Positions 9,871 to 19,236 of a stretch of 64,000 nucleotides of DNA are shown here, in pieces. The stretch spans positions 36,242,214 through 36,306,213 of the forward strand of contig CM049320.1 of assembly GCA_026874595.1 (NCBI GenBank), in the 5' to 3' direction. Positions within the stretch are counted from its first letter, which is position 1; each line of letters opens with the position of its first letter. The notes under the pieces are model-generated. The model saw only the letters and a list, made by a program, of their open reading frames with translations, was not told the DNA's origin and made no database searches. Origin of the DNA: Sipunculus nudus (Eukaryota; Annelida; Sipuncula; Golfingiida; Sipunculidae). The position numbers were made by a program, and so were the translations under genes.

Positions 9871-10983
9871 TTAGATTGACGTAATGATACTGACGCACAG
9901 TGATAGACATGTACGTATGATAACGGCGTGCGATATAGAGCGGTGTGATGACGCGGTAGAATATGTCCCAGTAGCAGTAGCAGTATCCGATGCGTTGTGC
10001 GGGTAGCGTGTAGGCACGTTGACCATTGCGCCATCACTTCTTGTCGATAAAGAACGATGACTCATGCAGACGATTTTATGGCGGCTGTCGCAGTCCACAG
10101 CTTCCCAGAAATATCCGTCTGGGTATTTCCTTACAACGGCACAGTTTTTCCCGGTGGCAGGTCGTTGTCTGTACCAAAAGTACATGTCGGGAACCGCAGT
10201 CCGGTTTCCGCGCAGACGGTATTGCCAAACGTGGTTCACCATGTCCACCCAATATTCCGTTGCACCGGATATCTTAGATTTTATGAACTTATTCAGCGCT
10301 TTAGCTTCCTCCCCATTATGAACCACGGCCAAGCGTGCCCCTATGTAAACGCACATGCTTTTAGCCGCAAACCAACTTGCGGCGCCACGCAATATCGCGT
10401 AGCACGGTCCGTACTGTCCGTTGCAGAGATTACTGAAGAACAGATGGCTAGAAGACGGTACAACGCATACAAACATTTTGACGTCGTCATTACACGACTC
10501 ACTCACAGCAGCTTCATATCGAGATTGTATTCTGGCGCAGTGTCTGTGTTGCTCCCCGTTATGCTGTACCCTGCCTTTGAAAGGTTTCGTCCCGGACACC
10601 CGCCATTCTTTGAGCTTGTTCCCTTTCAGCGAAATCCACGCTTCGGAAATACCAGTACTGTTCATGAAATCAGTCAATTCTGTGTGGAACGATAACCCGT
10701 CATGGCTGTCATCCGGTGCAGGCAGGTACCACCTGCCATCCTGTAACATACCGCACGCATACTGGGCCTCGCTGTTTGTCAGATTGATGTCGAAGAATCT
10801 GAATACATGGTACGGAGAAGGCGCAGCCGATCTAGGAGTCACATAGGTTGCCAGACATAGGTCACTGTACAGTACAAAAAATAAAGTAAGCCGGAGGATA
10901 CACCCCACCAATACAAAAAACAGTACCAAATGGTAAGCAAACCTCTGCGAACACGAAATCCAGTCACCACCAGCGGCACCCAT
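9871..10983 (-). CDS. second double C-type-lectin-like membrane protein
   Basis: Start set at the ATG complementary to 10981-10983 (370 aa); a GTG five codons upstream is less likely. A long hydrophobic segment near residues 20-45 can act as a signal or signal-anchor. Two lectin-like domains match the neighbouring paralogue in order and spacing: WISLKGNKLKEWRVSG in the first, YWVDMVNHVWQYRLRGNR and a YFWYRQRPATGKNCA loop in the second. The EPN/QPD sugar motif is absent. The C-terminus is hydrophobic (VIIRTCLSLCVSIITSI), suggesting membrane anchoring. It is shorter in the stalk than its paralogue, which suggests duplication followed by divergence. Likely a surface or secreted decoy/adhesion protein, by inference. 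Confidence 0.72.
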   Translation of the reverse strand: MGAAGGDWISCSQRFAYHLVLFFVLVGCILRLTLFFVLYSDLCLATYVTPRSAAPSPYHVFRFFDINLTNSEAQYACGMLQDGRWYLPAPDDSHDGLSFHTELTDFMNSTGISEAWISLKGNKLKEWRVSGTKPFKGRVQHNGEQHRHCARIQSRYEAAVSESCNDDVKMFVCVVPSSSHLFFSNLCNGQYGPCYAILRGAASWFAAKSMCVYIGARLAVVHNGEEAKALNKFIKSKISGATEYWVDMVNHVWQYRLRGNRTAVPDMYFWYRQRPATGKNCAVVRKYPDGYFWEAVDCDSRHKIVCMSHRSLSTRSDGAMVNVPTRYPHNASDTATATGTYSTASSHRSISHAVIIRTCLSLCVSIITSI

Positions 10984-11037
10984 GCCTGTCCTTCTCACAA
11001 GACTGTGCGCATGTGGCGTTCATGCTACCCGGTGATG

Positions 11038-11047
11038 GTTATATAGT
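11038..11047 (-). promoter_or_regulatory. TATA box of the second lectin-like gene
   Basis: The minus strand reads a TATATAA core about 55 bases upstream of the chosen ATG. Spacing supports that start. Confidence 0.5.
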
Positions 11048-11877
11048 CACGTGTGATGACGTTTACACGCGAAGGAGGGGATGACACACGTGTGGCAGAA
11101 ACGTTAACATAATACCATCAGCAAGCCTACATTCCGCGTATCCAAAATTGTTTTTCTGAATCTGTGATGACGCACACGGATCAACATGTGGTCCGAGTGG
11201 CATCAGTTTCGTTCCGGAAGATAGTTTGACGGTTGCCGTTGCCGAGTTTCATTCATAAACCGGAGGAGTAGAACAAATATTTAAGGGGAACCTGATGCAA
11301 CGCGTTGTGACAGAGATTCACGGTTAAATGTGGATATCAGCTAAGAGACCGTGATGGGGACAAACAAAATTGAAAAAATATGGTGCCATCCAGTGAGAAC
11401 TCTGTTACCATCCTGTTATTTCATATAGTGACGTGTACAGGATCACATGGTATCTTATAGATAATTTGTTTACACACGCAATTACATACACACACATAGC
11501 ATAAAGCCCATCATACTCTGATACAATACAGGATGCAATCCATTTATGCCTTTTTATTACGTGTCATATAGATTACAGGATAAACAAAAACAAATCACAT
11601 GCAAAACAACCTGTTATACAAAACCTTATTGCCTGGAAAGCTGGCTGTGACGTTAGGTCCGTTATGAAACACGTCCCGTACGTTAATCCCACGTTTCAAA
11701 CAGTCATATATATATGCGTGCATTGTATAAAAATGCTACATCGTTGCGTATGCTCAAAGACCAAACAATCAGTTCTTTCGAAAAATCCCGAATACACGAG
11801 TTTATATCAGCATCTGGACCTCAAACACTTCCAGCGTTTGATTTGTATATACAGTGCCTTAGACGGGGCGTACATGC
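11048..11877. other. intergenic with 3' end of the CARD gene
   Basis: No protein gene is supported. A TATTTAAGG element near 11276 could be a plus-strand promoter, but no ORF follows. TTTATT near 11552 is a plausible minus-strand polyA signal for the CARD gene to the right, which would give it a 3'UTR of about 325 bases. Confidence 0.35.
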
Positions 11878-12552
11878 TTACGAACGGTTGTTCACGTTGT
11901 CCACCAGCATGGGACGATCGAGATGTTTCATACGTTGTTGATAAAAATCCGACACATGCGCGTGGTAATGGCCGCGCAGCAACTCCATGGCAGCGTCAAG
12001 CTCATATACACCGTTGTTATCAAGAAGAAGGTACAGAAGTGTTCTGGCTTGGGCCGTGTTTGTTCTGTGATCACGTATCTGCTCGACCATGTTGTCGTTG
12101 ATAAACCCTCGCGCAACCAGTGCATCAACTACATCGGTATGCAGCACGTCTAATTTGTCGACCATACCGGGAAGTATTTTGTAAAAACTGTCGTTCCAAG
12201 ACGAAGACACCTTAGCCGGAGGCGAACCGTGTGGTCGAGCCTTTTTCTCATCCCGACTCAGTGCTTTCATGCGATCTTGATACATCCGCAAAACGTCTGG
12301 GTGATGACGCCCTATAATTTTCATAGCTTTGTCAAGCCTTCTGGGAGTGTTCGTATCCGCCAGTGTGTGCAGCAACAGTTCAGCTTGTTCCGAATTAGTC
12401 ATCTTCGCCCTGACATTATCCAGCTCGTCCCTGTCGAGAAACCCCTCTGCCAACAGCTCGTCAGGCAGCAGACTCTGTTTCACGTACAATGCAGATGCCA
12501 AACGGGGCAGTATGCCGTAAAACGCCTCGTGCCAATGTGAAGAACAAGCCAT
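11878..12552 (-). CDS. tandem CARD-domain protein
   Basis: This is a 224-aa protein built from two repeated helical domains. The first (about residues 8-95) and second (about 120-210) share a WxxxFYxILPxL start, a hydrophobic helix with DELL or DVVDAL, then GFxDxxxxxxIRxxxTNxxQAxxLLxxL. This is the pattern of CARD domains (six-helix death folds). CARD proteins act by CARD-CARD contacts in apoptosome and inflammasome-type complexes. A double-CARD protein with no enzyme domain could be an adaptor or a competitor. The start is the first ATG after a TATA-like ATAAAAG on the minus strand. Domain identity rests on pattern only. Confidence 0.65.
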   Translation of the reverse strand: MACSSHWHEAFYGILPRLASALYVKQSLLPDELLAEGFLDRDELDNVRAKMTNSEQAELLLHTLADTNTPRRLDKAMKIIGRHHPDVLRMYQDRMKALSRDEKKARPHGSPPAKVSSSWNDSFYKILPGMVDKLDVLHTDVVDALVARGFINDNMVEQIRDHRTNTAQARTLLYLLLDNNGVYELDAAMELLRGHYHAHVSDFYQQRMKHLDRPMLVDNVNNRS

Positions 12553-12902
12553 GGTCGTGGTAGGGCTCCAACATGAATTGTGCCTGGCAACTAGACATCA
12601 CCGCTGCTTTTATGTGTTTTCGAACATGTACAGCCAGGCAGTGCGCATGCCTGGCGGTTGACGGCATTGGCTCAAAATTGTTTACCAAATTCAAATGTGA
12701 GTAACGGCAGAGCTCATGTGACATAACAAAAAATGGCCTCATTTCAAGGTCAGTCAACTGCATGAGCGAAGATACGTTTCTGAGATGCATTATCCCACGC
12801 GACATGAACACATATAGATATAAAAACACCATGAGGAGATGTATGCACTGGTGTTATTGTGTGTGACGTACGCTATCAGATATCAGGTACACAATGACGC
12901 TT

Positions 12903-13445
12903 TCACGAGAAAGGACCAAATGACACACAGCAGCAACGGGAGGTTACATTCCTCTTTTGGTATCGGCTACATGGGCAGTACTTGAAACACAGCAGACCCC
13001 TGTGGAAATCACTGTCAGCGTGAGACACTCGGTACTCTTTGCTAAAGAAGCAGTACAATATGTACACAGCCAGGCATCGGGCTTCAGCCGTCGGGACCAT
13101 GCGTGTAAGGTTCACTGTGATCGAAGGGCATATCCTGTGCCAGCTGACCCACGGTTCCGTTTTATACACAGCCGTCAAAGTAGCCTCATCAAGTGTGATC
13201 CCGTACCCTCTCCCGATATCAGTTATCATACTCAAGCAGAGGCTGGGTGGCCACGGGTCCACGCCGTCAACCAGTTCCACGCACTGCCACGATCTGGGAA
13301 ATACATCAGTTGATCTGTCGTCAAGGACTTTGATCTTCTTCAAAAGTAGCTCCGCGTGACCCATCAAATTGTCCATCAGATATGTCATTTCGTTCTTGTC
13401 GCACAACCTGCTGGTTAACTGGTCGTCGGCTGGGAGCGAATGCAT
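12903..13445 (-). CDS. possible CARD-like protein, N-terminus uncertain
   Basis: ATG at 13443-13445 (minus) opens 180 codons. Residues 5-60 (LTSRLCDKNEMTYLMDNL...) resemble the second half of a CARD: helix, turn, and a long amphipathic helix rich in Leu/Lys. The first half is missing, so either an upstream exon supplies it or the gene is truncated. The rest includes a compact globular stretch with several Trp and Pro and a Cys-rich tail. An overlapping minus-strand frame at 13321-13512 may represent the missing part with a frame change. The coding call is moderate and the domain call is weak. Confidence 0.4.
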   Translation of the reverse strand: MHSLPADDQLTSRLCDKNEMTYLMDNLMGHAELLLKKIKVLDDRSTDVFPRSWQCVELVDGVDPWPPSLCLSMITDIGRGYGITLDEATLTAVYKTEPWVSWHRICPSITVNLTRMVPTAEARCLAVYILYCFFSKEYRVSHADSDFHRGLLCFKYCPCSRYQKRNVTSRCCCVSFGPFS

Positions 13446-14306
13446 CACGCTGTGTCCGAAGTATAATCAAGAATGAGCACACGTCCGCAACTGTTGGGTA
13501 CGTCAAACGCAATGTGTTGTGTGGGCGTGGCTTGAATGGGATACATGTATTCGGAAGGTCTCACCCGCCATGAAACAAGGGGTGACGGCTTCTCAAGCTC
13601 ACATGAATATATATATATATATGTATATGAGGGGTGACGGGTTGAAATGTGGTTAAACAGGGTTCGTCCCTGGTATGATCTTAATACGTTTGCTGGTAAT
13701 CTGCTTTTTCATCGCTGCTCGATAACTGTCTGCGTGTTTGCATGTATTCATAAATTAGTTTTGTCGTTGGCGATCGGTTTCAGATTAAACACCCGATACA
13801 GAAAACCCTGCACGCCGAGGTGTACTTTCACGTTATATACATTTTTTAAAAAGAAGAAGACGGGTACATCAAAACCATTCGTCACCCAGATGTATATTTT
13901 AGGCACATCCAATGCGAATGCACGAAAATCGTTTGAACAACCAGATGTTATATGGATCTGATCAACCAGATACGACAAACATACTAATAGATGTTGATAT
14001 CACTTGATACTTCCAAACTCAGAAAACGAAATTTTAAATAAATGCATATGTGACAATATTTCAAAAATATGTATAAAAACTTGATGTACTCGTTATTTTC
14101 AACAATGTTTTGCCTGAATCTACGTCACAATACCTGTGGAACTCATAAGACGGAACTTATATAATGAATAAAATATGAAAGTTTCACGGTCTTCTTTATG
14201 CCATGATCATCCGCATATGTGATTCATGATCATTTTCTGATACATTTTATAAATACATAAAGGCACACAAAACATCCAGTTCAATTAAAGTATGCAGTCC
14301 GCACAA
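13446..14306. other. AT-rich intergenic with TA microsatellite
   Basis: A (TA)n run lies near 13606-13627. A 76-codon minus-strand frame at 13748-13978 is open but resembles no family. Otherwise no genes are evident. Confidence 0.35.
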
Positions 14307-14866
14307 ATGTTGTTTCATGTGTGCAACTTAATTAGATAAATCCGTTGTCTATCTGATATAGTTCTACTTGTCGTCGGCAGGTGGCTATACTGACGCCAAT
14401 ATATTGGTCAGCAACACAAAATGGCCATTTGCCGGACAACGGTCTACACAACATTTACGAAATACCTGCAATAATTTTAGTAAAAATATGCCTCAAACGT
14501 TCAACGAGTGACATTCGTGATATATTTTCCAGTTTGCGTGTACATCTTGCACAAACGTGAAATCTGCCGCACACCAAAGATTTCAATGTTGTTTCATGTG
14601 TGCAACTTAATTAGATAAATCCGTTGTCTATCTGATATAGTTCCACTTGTCGTCGGCAGGTGGCGATACTGACACCGTCATTTTGGTCAGCAACACAAAA
14701 TGGCCATTTGCCGGACAACGGTCTACACAACATTTACAAAATATGTGCTAAAATCTTTGGAAAAATATGCTTTAAGCGTTCAACGAGTAACATTTGCGAT
14801 ATCTTTTTCAGTTTGCGCGTACATCTTGCACAAACGTGAAATCTGCCGCACACCAAAGATTTCAAT
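14307..14866. repeat. two direct copies of a 279-bp repeat
   Basis: Copy one starts at 14307 and copy two at 14586; both begin ATGTTGTTTCATGTGTGCAA and differ by scattered substitutions. A partial inverted copy lies at about 17636-17757 beyond the large palindrome, so the repeat forms its outer shoulder. Confidence 0.75.
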
Positions 14867-15539
14867 GTGTCCACAACCCTACTATATAAGCAGGCCGAGT
14901 CTATTATACTATCAGTTGGGAGCGCTCTCTGGGCGCTTTTGGGTCCCAGACGGCTCCCCTGTGGGGGAGGGGGGGACTTGAGGGGGGGAGGGGGCGGCCC
15001 CTCCCTCTGCCTTATGTCAAGAAGAAGTAGTAGAGTTGTGGGTCTGTGGCCGGTTGTGTGGTTCAAGTCAGAACTAGACCGGTTGTAGGTTTGGGGATCA
15101 CCGGCAGGAGGTGAATAAGGGTCGGTTGGATGTGAAAGGTCGGTTGGGGTCGTCGAGGTCGGCTGTGAAAGGTCAACAGGGGTCGCCGGGGGGGAGAACA
15201 GGGGAGTTCTGGATGGGATCGGGTCGAAGGGGAAAGGTCAGCAGGGGTCGCCTGGGGGGGGGGGAACAGGGGAGTTGTGAGTGGGATCGGGTCGGAGGGG
15301 AAAGGTCAACAGGGGTCACAAGGGGGGGGGAACAGGGGAGTCCTAGGTGGGTTCGTATACGGATGTGAATGGTTAAAGAGTGATCGTCGGGTATCATCGG
15401 TACGGGGAAAGCCAACGGTGTGCAACGCACGTCAAAGCACAATGGGATCGCTCCGATCACCACAGAATCTCCCCTGGGGCCGAGGCCCCTATAGAGGTTT
15501 CTCCACAGGGGTCGTGGTGGGGGCCTCGCCCCCAGGGGA

Positions 15540-16840
15540 TAATACTTTATGGGGGATCGATCCCTAAAAAGAATACACACAGGGGGCGAGGCCCCCATAA
15601 GGAATAACATGGAGGGCCCGTGGTGGGGGCCTCGCCCCCAGGGGATTATACTTATGGGGGATCGATCCCTAAAAAGAATACACACAGGGGGCGAGGCCCC
15701 CATAAGGAATAACATGGAGGGCCCGTGGTGGGGGCCTCGCCCCCAGGGGAAAATACTTTATGGGGGATCGATCCCTAAAAAGAATATACCCGGGGGCGAA
15801 GCCCCCATCAGGAATTACATGGAAGGCACGTGGTGGGGGTCTCGCCCCCAGGGGATAATACTTTATCTGGGATCGATCCCTACAAAGGATATACACTGGG
15901 GGCGAGGCCCCCATAAGGAATAACATGGAGGGCCCGTGGTGGGGGCCTCGCCCCCAGGGGAAAATACTTTATGTGGGATCGATCCCTACAAAGAATATAC
16001 CCAGGGGGCGAAGCCCCCATAAGGAAATACATGGAAGGCACGTGGCGGGGGCCTCGCCCCCAGGGGATAATAATTTATGTGGGATCGATCCCTAAAAAGA
16101 ATATATACTGGGGGGCGAGGCCCCCATAAGGATTTAGATGGAGGGCCCGTGGTGGGGGCCTCGCCCCCCGGGAATATTCATTTTAGGGATCGAGGCGCCG
16201 AAGGCGCCCTCCATACATACATCTGTGTATTGGCGCCTTCGGCGCCCCGATCCCCATACAGTATTCTCCCGGGGGCGAGGCCCCCATCACGATCCTTCCA
16301 TATTTTTCCTTATGGGGGCCTCGCCCCCGGGGTATATTCTTTTTAGGGATCGATCCCACATAAAGTATTTTCCCCTGGGGGCGAGGCCCCCACCACGGGC
16401 CTTCCATGTAATTCCTTATGGGGGCCTCGCCCCCTGTGTATATTCTTTTTAGGGATCGATCCCACATAAAGTATTTTCCCCTGGGGGCGAGGCCCCCACC
16501 ACGGGCCTTCCATGTAATTCCTTATGGGGGCCTCGCCCCCTGTGTATATTCTTTTTAGGGATCGATCCCCCATAAAATATTATTCCCGGGGGCGAGGCCC
16601 CCACCACGGGCCCTCCATGTAATTCCTTATGGGGGCCTCGCCCCCTGTGTATATTCTTTTTAGGGATCGATCCCACATAAAGTATTATCACCTGGGGGCG
16701 AGGCCCCCACCACGGGCCTTCCATATATTTCCTTATGGGGGCCTCGCCCCCTGTGTATATTCTTTGTAGGGATCGATCCCACATAAAGTATTCTTCCCGG
16801 GGGCGAAGCCCCCACCACGAGCCCTGTGGAGAAATTTCTA
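15540..16840. repeat. 106-bp palindromic tandem units, opposed about a centre
   Basis: The dodecamer GGGATCGATCCC recurs at about 15554, 15659, 15766, 15871, 15978 and 16083 in the left half, and at about 16347, 16453, 16560, 16666 and 16772 in the right half. Between these lie GGGGGCCTCGCCCCC and its complement form GGGGGCGAGGCCCCC, each flanked by A/T-rich spacers. The units are direct within each half and inverted between halves. Open frames across them in several phases are translation of the repeat and not genes. Confidence 0.85.
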
Positions 16841-17327
16841 TAGGGGCCTCGGCCCCAGTGGAGACCCTCTGTCGGGATCTGAACGATCCCCTAGTGCTTT
16901 GACATGCGTTGCACACCTGTGGCATTTCCAGTACCGATGATATCCGATGAACACTCTTTAACCATTCACATGGGTCTCCGATCCCAACCAGGACTCCCCT
17001 GTTCCCCCCCGCCGGGCGATCCTACCCAGAACTCCCCTGTTCCCCCCCGCCAGGCGATCCCACCCAGAACTCCCCTGTTCCCCCCCCCCGGTAAACCCTA
17101 CTGACCTTTCATCTCTAACCTAGACGACCCAGACCGACCTTTCACATCCTACCGACTCTTCTTCCCCCCCCCCCCCTGCCGGCGATCCCCAAACCTACAA
17201 CTGGTCTACTTCTGACTTGAACCACACAACCGACCCCTGGTGGCCACAAGCCCACAACTCTACTACTTCTTGACATAAGGCAGAGGGAGGGGCCGCCCCC
17301 TCCCCCCCTCAAGTCCCCCCCTCCCCC

Positions 17328-17577
17328 ACAGGGGAGCCGTCTGGGAGCCAAAAGCGCCCATAGAGGTATAACGTCCCTGGGTGGGCTCGAACCACCAACC
17401 TTCCGATTAACAGCCGGACGCGCTAACCATTGCGCCACAGGGACTACATGCTTTGTGTACGTGAGTTTCTTATGTTATCATGAACAGGTACTGTTCCTTG
17501 ATTTGATTGGCTGATGGAAAGTGTGACGTCACAGACACAGGGGAGCCGTCTGGGACCAAAAAGCGCCCATAGAGCGC
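17328..17577. repeat. duplicated arm segment flanking the tRNA
   Basis: About 36 bases beginning CAGGGGAGCCGTCTGGGA occur at about 17329-17364 and again at about 17539-17576. Between them lie the tRNA-Asn and about 90 bases of unique sequence absent from the left arm. Confidence 0.65.
17373..17444 (-). tRNA. tRNA-Asn (GTT)
   Basis: The minus strand folds as a cloverleaf: acceptor GTCCCTG pairs with CAGGGAC, the D arm is GCGC...GCGC, the anticodon stem is TCCGG/TCGGA (one G-T pair) with loop CTGTTAA, and the T arm is GGTGG TTCGAGC CCACC. Anticodon GTT gives asparagine. The 72 bases closely resemble eukaryotic nuclear tRNA-Asn. It lies inside the right arm of the palindrome, between two copies of a short arm segment. 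Confidence 0.9.
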
Positions 17578-17928
17578 TCTCAACTGATAGTATTATAGAG
17601 CCGGCCTGCTTATATAGTAGGGTTGTGGACACATTTAATCTTTGGTGTGTGTGTTACTCGTGGAATGTTTGAGGCATATTTTTCCTAAAATTTTTAGCAG
17701 GTATTTCGTAAATGTCATGTAGACCGTTGTCCGGCAAAGGGCTATTTTGTTGTGTTGACCAGTGCTGTATGAGGCAGCGCCCCCTATCGTATGTTACCGG
17801 AACTATTTTAACCATGTCCACAGAGGAGATATGTGTAAGAGATTTAATATCTGAGTCAGACTTAGAATGACTGAATGCTGGCATCTTGGTGGATCGTGAA
17901 ATATGTTTCGATAGCATGGAGTCTATCA

Positions 17929-17935
<7 letters not shown>

Positions 17936-17982
<47 letters not shown>
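17936..17982. repeat. (TA)n microsatellite
   Basis: An uninterrupted TA dinucleotide run of about 45 bases. Confidence 0.9.
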
Positions 17983-17985
<3 letters not shown>

Positions 17986-18180
17986 ACATTTTTAATGATG
18001 GCATGTAAAATGGGCGTACCGAAAATATAAAGCCATATTTATTTAATATTATGTATTAAGTATCCACAATCCAAAACTCTGATCAATAGTGGTTTTTTAC
18101 GTTATATCACATACCATACAGACGCTGTCATACAATGTCCTTTTCAGAAAACAACAAGCCGTACGTTTGAGACTAGTATC

Positions 18181-18535
18181 TATTGTTAAGCCGTATAATA
18201 ATATATATATCATCCGTTATCGCTGTTTTGAAACATACACAGTTAGACATTTCATGGTAACATTTCATTTTGACATTTCATTTTGACATTTCATTTACAT
18301 TTGACATTATCAACAGTAATCATTCTTTTAGCATAACGTCGGGTGACGTATGAGACAAGCATATATTGTTAAGCCGTATAATAATATATATATCATCCGT
18401 GATCGCTGTTTTGAAACATACACAGTTGGACATATCATGTTAACATTTCATTTTGACATTCCATTTTGACATTTCATTTAACATTTCATTTTGACATTTC
18501 ATTTCGACATTTCATTTTGACATTTCACATGATCA
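18181..18535. repeat. 185-bp duplication with ACATTTCATTTTG minisatellite
   Basis: A block beginning TATTGTTAAGCCGTATAATA occurs at 18181 and again at about 18366. Each copy ends in a run of ACATTTCATTTTG-type repeats (about 18243-18300 and 18438-18525). No gene is present between 17,760 and 18,678. Confidence 0.7.
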
Positions 18536-18678
18536 ACAGTAATCAACTTTAAACATAACCTTTAGCATATATTTACATCTCCATACACAATAAACAGTCA
18601 AGCATTTTGAGTTTCGTGTTGGCTCGCTTTGTCACAATGACACAGAACCACATTACGTTTTACGTGGAAAGTATCAGT

Positions 18679-19236
18679 TTATGCTGATCCCCGTGGGAAA
18701 ACTAGGAGTACTTGTTGCTGCAACTGTTGAAAGTTCTGTTTGACGTCTTCCAGCATGGCCATCGACTGTTGAAAGCTGCTGATGGCCCTGTGCAGCTTGT
18801 CCGTCATCGTGTTCGTCACATTCCAAAGTTCCTGCGTATCCATGGCGGCCGTGTTTGAGGCGTAGTTATGCGCAGTTGCATTGTTTGGCGTTGCGACGAT
18901 AGGTGCAGCTGGAGTGTGTATATAATTCTGTGTATTCACGTCACATGTTGACAGTTGCTGGGCGACGGTGTACAGAATGTTCATCGGGTTTGGGTCGCTT
19001 GCAACGGACGTACCTTGCTGCTGCAGTCCCGTCCCGTCATACAAGTGCGCATTGACTGTGACGCCAGCAATCGGCCGTTGCCCTGCACAGGCGTAAACGG
19101 GCGCATTGGCTTTGACCACGCCGGGAGACGACATGAATTGTCCCGTGAAGGGTGAATGAGTGCTGTGTCCCAAGTCCGTCCCTGCATTGTGCATGTGATC
19201 GTAATGTGTACCCATATGTTGTTGTGTCCCCCCCAC
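18679..19236 (-). CDS. downstream frame of the broken 18.7-21.1 kb gene (C-terminal coiled coil)
   Basis: This minus-strand frame overlaps the end of the longer upstream frame and continues its Gln/Asn/Thr/Pro-rich composition. It ends in an amphipathic helix (residues about 135-180; MLEDVKQNFQQLQQQV), a likely coiled coil. The upstream frame loses this character exactly at a run of seven C (plus strand 19228-19234), after which it encodes 84 residues unlike the rest. The simplest reading is one gene whose last 185 codons lie in the next frame. The break may be a sequencing indel, a true mutation, or frameshifting at the G run of the mRNA. Confidence 0.55.
   Translation of the reverse strand: MGGTQQHMGTHYDHMHNAGTDLGHSTHSPFTGQFMSSPGVVKANAPVYACAGQRPIAGVTVNAHLYDGTGLQQQGTSVASDPNPMNILYTVAQQLSTCDVNTQNYIHTPAAPIVATPNNATAHNYASNTAAMDTQELWNVTNTMTDKLHRAISSFQQSMAMLEDVKQNFQQLQQQVLLVFPRGSA

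Larger units (their letters stand above)
14586..17757. repeat. 3-kb imperfect palindrome
   Basis: Left arm and right arm are reverse complements around a centre near 16220. Outer matches: TATA-containing CCCTACTATATAAGCAGG near 14876 against its complement near 17612-17630, and GGCTCCCCTGTGGGGGAGG near 14950 against 17320-17340. The innermost arms are 16186-16209 and 16232-16254, both containing GGCGCC, separated by about 22 bases. Each arm is filled with 106-bp units. Both arms carry an inward-facing TATA. Such structures occur at viral replication origins, genome termini or junctions, and in fold-back elements. Which applies here is not settled by sequence alone. Confidence 0.8.

Noticed and set aside
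1-13445. Herpesvirus core genes
   Set aside because: I looked for polymerase, terminase, helicase and protease motifs and saw none, so the viral origin stays a hypothesis.
15111-16925. Several open frames of 60-180 codons on both strands in the palindrome
   Set aside because: They are translations of the 106-bp repeat in different phases (recurrent GGEAPIR or GASPPG words), with no promoter or conserved start.
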